Of a stretch of DNA of 64,000 bases, positions 58,650 through 64,000 are shown in pieces. Source of the DNA: Adineta vaga. Its lineage: Eukaryota; Rotifera. The stretch covers positions 13,826,001 through 13,890,000 of the forward strand of contig CP075494.1 in the NCBI GenBank assembly GCA_021613535.1, in the 5' to 3' direction. Each line of letters starts with the position of its first letter. The stretch's first letter is position 1. The position numbers and the translations under genes are program-made. The notes under the pieces were generated by a model, which worked only from the letters and a program-made list of their open reading frames with translations, had not been told where the DNA came from and made no database searches.

Positions 58650-59416
58650 TTAATCACTATCTTCATCATCATAGTTAACGCCAGAAGCAGCTTTACGACG
58701 TTTAAGTGTTGGATTAATTAAACTCATTTGTGTACGTTCCGAAACATTATTTATATTGCCTTTTTGACCATTTGAATCCAATGATTTATTGCCATCAAAA
58801 CTTCGATTTCCACCACTTAATCTTGATTGTGCACGTTGTGTTTTTGTTGATAATTCCTTAATACGCAATTGTTGTGTTTTCACTTCCGATGTTAATTGTT
58901 CATTACGTTTACAAACATGTAAAAGAATTTTACTTAAAAATAATGCTTTTTCATTTTCATCAATATGTTCATAGAGTTGAAGAGTAATTGATTGTTTATT
59001 TTTTGGATGTGTAAATGTAACATTGACTTGAGATACTTCATATTGATCATCACTATTCGTTGATGCCGATTTAGCAAGTGTAAAATCTGATTCATTGATT
59101 CGTTCGGAAAGAAATGTCATTGTTTCACCTAATTCTGTTATATCTAAAAGTCGAGCATTCAATTGAAATGCACGTTCATCTAGCGATGTGGACCATATTG
59201 TTACCGAGTCAGGTTTATCTAAGCATGCGATTAACTAAAGGAATCGATTGAATTTAAATGAAAATTTAACAAAAATTTTACTTGTAATTTTTTTGTTTTT
59301 ATATCAATAAATGAAGCAAATATAATATCATCACTACGTGAACCGACTTTAAATGGTTTTCGACAAACAGAATAATCAAGATTTGATTTACGAAGTAATT
59401 CAACGAATGCAGACAT
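58650..59416 (-). CDS. PAXX: PAXX-like non-homologous end-joining factor
   Basis: PAXX is an XRCC4/XLF-superfamily protein that binds Ku at DNA breaks through its C-terminal tail. Exons 59416-59282 and 59234-58650 give 239 aa; human PAXX is 204 aa. The N-terminal head is beta-rich (DDIIFASFIDIKTKKLQLIA, then SVTIWSTSLDERAFQLNARL, where human has ELWSTCFTPDSLAALKARF). A coiled-coil-like helix follows (LLHVCKRNEQLTSEVKTQQL, RIKELSTKTQRA), then a disordered linker and the tail MSLINPTLKRRKAASGVNYD. That tail lines up with the human Ku-binding tail (ESLINPGFKSKKPAGGVDFD), which is the decisive feature. The closing acidic DDEDSD is also similar. It sits between NAE1 and the PARG-like gene, all on the minus strand. 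Confidence 0.85.
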
Positions 59417-59453
59417 TTAGAAACAATTTATTATCTAGAATAAATAAAAAAAT

Positions 59454-60927
59454 TCACAGATGACATGAAAAATCGTTCGAATATGTTTTTTGTTCAAGAT
59501 TATGAATAGTTAAAATTGGTACATTAAAAACACGAGCAAATGGTACAATATTTCCATTTGGATTATGAACTTTGGAAGAATTATGATCTTCAATAATAGC
59601 AAAGATAATACATTTAAATGCATGAGAATATTTCGAGTAAATCACTTCTTGAAATAGTTTTGCTAAGAAAAGATATAAAAGAAAAAGATCGTTATAAGAT
59701 ACAAATTACGAATGTCTCACCGATATGTTTAGGTGGATTTCGAAAAGCACCACTAAAATATACATATTTAAAGAATAGTTTTCTTACGATTCTTTTTGGT
59801 AACTTACCATCCGAGTGCTGATAGAATAACAATGTCATGATTATTATCTAATGCAATTTTTAAAATACTTTCCATTTTTTTCTTTGTATTGTATATAACA
59901 TCTTCACCGTAGAGTTCCAATTCTCCATCTATATTTCTTACCGTATATGGATGAGAATAAGCAGCACATGCAATAAAGGATACATATTCGGGACCATCAG
60001 GAAAGAATGGATAACCAGCAGATTCTGAACCACGAAAAACACTTACATCTGGTGAATAGATACCACCAAACTAATCCAGAAATGTACGAAATAATGTTAT
60101 GAATGAATATATATGTATATAGGTAAACTTACCTCTGGTATTGGATAACTCCAATTTCGTCTACCATCCAGTTGCCGATAAGAATCTTCAAGGCATTGAA
60201 ATAAATTTGTACGACGATGAAGATTTTCTTCTTGAGCACCACAACCTTAAGAAGAAATATTTATCAATAAGTTAATTTCCATAAAGATAAAGTAACAAAC
60301 CATCTCGCCAACCTCCACCAGGAGAAAAAGCGTTAGCCATATTGAGTACTAGTGGATTGCAATTTGGATATTTCTTTTTCAAACTTAGAAAAGTATCAAG
60401 ACAATCACCATCGACAACACAAATTTCAGTTGGTTGATTATATAAACGTTGCTGTCGTACTATATCATATTCATGATCATCAGAATATAGTTTCGTATTT
60501 TCCGCAGCACGATCCATGCGATCTGCATCTAATGGTATTTTAGTTCCATCAGGTAATCGATAGAAACTATACAAATAAAACAAATGCATCTTTGATTGGT
60601 TTTCTCTTAATCAAACCTATTGCATACAGCATTGATTGTTTGTATTTGTATGAATTTTCTCATCCAACGTCGTGTTTCTGGACGAGTACTATCAGATTGC
60701 CAAACGGATGCAAATTTTTTATCATCATGCAAATATTCAAGTGCTAATTTTTTAGTCATATCAATTGATTTCAAACGTTCAAGTATATTAATTGGAAAAG
60801 TTGAATTCTGTGGATCACTAACTGATGATGGAATTTGAAAATCAAATGGTGCATCACGTATAGAATCTCCTTTGAATTGATTTAGACGTTTAGTAATCGA
60901 CGTTGTTCCCATACTCATCATACTCAA
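59454..60927 (-). CDS. Microbial-type PARG-catalytic-domain protein (TIGR02452 / DUF2263)
   Basis: About 385 aa in six or so short exons, starting MSMMSMGTTSITKRL. The domain's hallmark is present: VLNMANAFSPGGGWRDG, then CGAQEENLHRRTNLFQCL, the macrodomain-like N-A-x(4)-PGGG...G..AQEE loop that binds ADP-ribose in bacterial-type poly(ADP-ribose) glycohydrolases. The two adjacent glutamates in AQEE are the expected catalytic pair. Further motifs are GGIYSPDVSVFRG, DIVILSALGCGAFRNPPKHI and FQEVIYSKYSHAFKCIIFAI. There is no signal peptide, so it is cytosolic or nuclear. The small exon with GAFRNPPKHIA is joined by frame. Substrate (PAR chains, mono-ADP-ribose or other) is inference from family. 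Confidence 0.85.
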
Positions 60928-61522
60928 CTCATTGTTACTACCGACCGAATTTTATTTCCTTTCTTTAGTCTTTGTTTTAAAAATGACTTATCCTTTATCC
61001 TTCTGATTGAATGTACCTTCACGCAATTGTATAACAGAATAGAGGGCGCACAATCACTATTTGAATAATAAGAGAGAAAAAAACTTCTTCTGCTCATCAG
61101 ACTTTGATTGTATAGTATTTCTAATTGAGTTGATGACGTCAATACTATATTTGTTGCCAAAGATCATAGAAACAATATTAACCGGATATCAGAATCAATA
61201 TGCATATCACACGTTTATTTCTAATGAAGAGGAACAATAGACTGAAGAATTGCGATAAGATGAATAGAAGAACTTCATTTGATGAACTATTGTGAATAGC
61301 AAAAAGCAATAAAGAGAAATTTAATCAGTATAGAAACTACATTGGAAAGTATTGTTTCATAATCAATAAACAATTGATATAAACGTGAAAAGAAATCTAC
61401 ACCCACGATATTAACAATTAAGATAGATACATATATATATAGAAATAGGACGAGACAAATTGCTTACATTTCATCATAAAATTTTTTAGAAATACTTAGA
61501 TATCCTTCTATTTTTCATCATC
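60928..61522. other. Intergenic region between divergent genes
   Basis: About 600 bp separate the PARG-like gene and the neuropeptide precursor. No gene is recognised. Confidence 0.5.
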
Positions 61523-62001
61523 ATGAAATTTTCAACAGGTATAGAAAATCAAAAACTTCTCTATCTCATTTAATCTTCATTGATATTTACAGGTATCAGC
61601 ATTGCAACTGTTCTCTTTGGTATGTACATTCGTTTTTCTTTTTCTTCTAATATTGTTTATTCTTATTTGATCTCCTAGTTTGTTTTGTTTGTATTAACTC
61701 GAAACCAACTGATGTTGATCAATTAAATGAACATCAAATTCTTGATAGTCTCTATCCGACTATCGTATTCAGTGATGATATTGTTGAACGAGCAGCTCCA
61801 CGTCTTGGCCGTGCTTCACCTCGACTTGGACGTGCATCACCCCGTCTTGGTCGACATGCTCCAACTTATGTTCTTTCACGTTTAAATCATGCTGGTCGAT
61901 ATTATATCGGAGATGAAGATGGAGCGAGTGATTATGCTCTTGAACTTGATTCATCCATCAATGAAAAACGAGCAGCACCACGATTGGGTCGTTCGGTTTA
62001 A
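61523..62001 (+). CDS. Neuropeptide precursor with repeated PRL-Gly-Arg peptides
   Basis: Exons 61523-61538, 61593-61619 and 61679-62001 give 121 aa. The N-terminus MKFSTGISIATVLFVCFVCI is a signal peptide. After an acidic spacer come VERAAPRLGR, ASPRLGR, ASPRLGR, then HAPTYVLSRLNHAGR and, after a second spacer, EKRAAPRLGRSV at the C-terminus. Each PRLG-R unit has the amidation glycine followed by a basic cleavage site, predicting AAPRLamide (two copies) and ASPRLamide (two copies), plus possibly an HAPTY...NHA-amide peptide. The C-terminal PRLamide recalls pyrokinin/neuromedin-U-type peptides, but the preceding Phe of FXPRLamide is absent. The multi-copy layout is typical of metazoan neuropeptide genes. 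Confidence 0.85.
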
Positions 62002-62352
62002 ATTTGTTCACAAACAACAAACTAACTTGATTTATACATATATTCTAATACTTCTTCGTAAATTTGAGAACAATTTCGAGAAAAGATACGCGAATTCTCA
62101 AAATATTAGAAAATAAAAATAAAAAGTGTTCGTGCCATTCTTTTTGAATCTATCCTTGATTATTAATAAATGACTCACAATATAATTACAAAATATTCAT
62201 CAATGATTGTTTTTTCTTGTTAAATATATATATATATATTTCTAGATTTCGTACACTAATGAAAAGTATATCAAGCAGAAAAAGAAAAGAGAATAGCATC
62301 TGCATTTCCGGAAATACTCGATTTGTGATTTGAAAGAACGAATAAAGTTATG
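62002..62352. other. Intergenic region
   Basis: 3' flanks of the neuropeptide gene and of BRAP, with a (TA)n run near 62224-62240. No gene is seen. Confidence 0.55.
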
Positions 62353-64000
62353 TTATTTTTTTCTTCGTCTTGATTTAGCAGAATTTGTAGTTAGTGTCGA
62401 ATTAGTAGTTACTGTTGTTGGACTATTTACAGTGACTTGACTTGATTCAAGTTCATCAACAGATAAATCGGTTATTTCTTTTAATTTTTGTTGTCCATCA
62501 ATGTAAAACATTAAATCACGTAATTGATCTTTTAGTTCATCGATTTCCTATAAGAATGGAAAGAAGATGATATCATTCTGATTGAAAAGGATAAAATATT
62601 CTCTTACTTGAGTTTTTGACTTCATCGTATTATCAAATTCATCTCTTAACTTTTGTACTTCTGTTTGAAAATAATTTTGATTTTGTCTTAATTGATCGTT
62701 CATTAGTTTTTCTTCATCGAAATTTTGTTGTATTCGAGTCATTTTTGTTGACGAACGTTTTTCTTGTTGTTGTTTTTCTTTTGTAATAGCATCAAGTGTA
62801 GTTTGAAGTTGTTGGGCATGATCTTTTAACAATTTATTCGATCTTTCAAGTTCTTCTAATCTTTCATGAGTAGAATCTTCAACAAATTGAAGTTTATCTT
62901 CGAAAAATCGTCGTTGGGATTCTAATTGACTTGTTAATAAATATGTATACTAAAAATTGAAAAGAATACATATAAAATTATCAAATATATTTCGTTTTGT
63001 TTACTTCAAGTTCCATAGAATCGATTTTTTCTTGAGTATTATCCGTTTTTGATGATGTACTTTCATGAAAATCATCCTAAGTTTTATATAAAATATATAT
63101 TTATATATGAAGACAACGAGAGAAAGAATCTCTTACAATATCATAATTAGTAACACCTTCACCACGTAATTCAACAAGTTTACCATCACTTTTATTTTGT
63201 ATCAATCGATGAACATAATTATCACCAACATAGTCCCAGACATGTTGTCGTTTTAAATCCATTGTATAAGTATGTTGTGTTAATTCAAAATGTCTAATCA
63301 AAACTCGAATTTTAGATGAATATTAGAAACGATCAAGACAACAATATACCCAAATGCATGACCTTGTTTAAATCGACTGCAACCAACATGACCACAAATC
63401 AAACATATCCAAAGATCCTTAAATAGATAATATTAGTAAATGTTAATAACAATCGTAGTTTGTCTTACTTCTTGTGAACCACATTCAAAACATGATTGAC
63501 CATCGATTGCTTCTGGTGTTTGCACATAACGACATACAGGACAACTAAAAACTTAAAATTCAATTCAATAAATTGATCGAGAAAGTTTACTTACCAACTA
63601 TCACCCCATTTAATTAGACAATCACCATGAAATGAATGATTACAAAGAATTGTCAATACTCCAGACAGACTTTCATCCTTAAAAGTAACAAGATTTTAAT
63701 TGAAGTAAATAAAATCAATGAGTAATTACCATTCGTTCTAAACAGATATAGCATGGTGGTAATTCAGTAAGGCCAGGTATTGGACATGATCCTTCCTATA
63801 TGAACATATGAGAAGAAAAAGAAGGAAGGAAATGAATTAATTACTTTTGCTGTACTTGTAATATCAACTCTTGCAACAAATGCTAAATGACAAACACCTT
63901 TTTCAATAGAATTAAATTGACGATTATTATAATAATCGTAGAATTCATCTGCTTCTTTCTTTAAAACAAAATAAAAAGGTAATCTTTTTCTTTTAATCTA
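62353..64000 (-). CDS. BRAP: BRAP (BRCA1-associated protein / IMP) RING-type E3, 3' part
   Basis: BRAP is a cytosolic E3 ligase that restrains RAS-MAPK signalling. Its 5' end lies beyond the window. Visible from the right edge: [20 protein letters not shown] and [12 protein letters not shown] (end of the BRAP2 RRM-like domain), then RING and ZnF-UBP pieces over small exons ([70 protein letters not shown]). [20 protein letters not shown] and [20 protein letters not shown] follow, then a long coiled coil ([20 protein letters not shown] onward) and a basic C-terminus KSRRRKK ending at 62353. The order RRM-like, RING, ZnF-UBP, coiled coil is diagnostic. Confidence 0.92.

Overview
This is animal nuclear DNA, AT-rich and gene-dense. 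It holds about 28 protein-coding genes on both strands. Most introns are 45-65 bp with GT..AG ends. The gene content is metazoan: PAX6, ORAI, a pentameric ligand-gated channel, a POMGNT1-like enzyme, SMG5 and a neuropeptide precursor. I infer a bdelloid rotifer, at about 0.7 confidence. The reasons are the tiny introns, a Penelope-like element relic, old diverged paralogue pairs, splice-acceptor-like sequence immediately before several start codons (bdelloids are known to trans-splice a leader), and a two-membrane-segment protein that resembles a family I recall as expanded in bdelloids. No species name can be read from the sequence.

Layout, left to right. 0-5 kb: a diverged RFC1 paralogue with a frameshifted tail, two LAMTOR5 paralogues tail to tail, and NDUFB7. 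5-14.6 kb: an evectin-like PH protein, ETFA, a possible small secreted protein, a GPI-anchored Xaa-Pro aminopeptidase, STUB1/CHIP and ORAI. 14.6-20.4 kb: a degraded Penelope-like reverse transcriptase, PGAP4, an unknown protein and a 7TM receptor-like protein. 21.4-28.6 kb: PYROXD2 and, divergently, a POMGNT1-like glycosyltransferase with two FAM3/ILEI stem domains and a probable pair of mutually exclusive exons. 30-39 kb: a disordered protein ending in a PP1-type RVSF motif, a Cys-loop-family channel without the loop cysteines, an SLC35A3-like transporter and the full RFC1. 39-51 kb: SMG5, the two-TM ectodomain protein, a divergent TMEM272-like pair and a single-pass proline-rich protein. 51-64 kb: PAX6, a glycoside hydrolase with an inserted SUEL lectin, NAE1, a PAXX-like end-joining factor, a PARG-like hydrolase, a PRLamide-type neuropeptide precursor and the 3' part of BRAP.

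The genes do not form one operon-like system. Three themes recur. First, inverted paralogue pairs: RFC1, LAMTOR5 and TMEM272-like. Second, genome maintenance: two RFC1 genes, PAXX and the PARG-like hydrolase, with the last two adjacent and in the same orientation, 37 bp apart. Third, sequence changes at functional sites: ORAI has Gln at the position of human Glu190, the GT13 enzyme has Lys where the family's catalytic Asp is expected, and the ligand-gated channel lacks the Cys-loop cysteines. Exon coordinates come from reading splice sites by eye. For RFC1 (both copies), the first LAMTOR5, NDUFB7, ETFA, ORAI, PGAP4, the POMGNT1-like gene, the channel, SMG5, TMEM272-like A and PAXX, the summed exon lengths are multiples of three.
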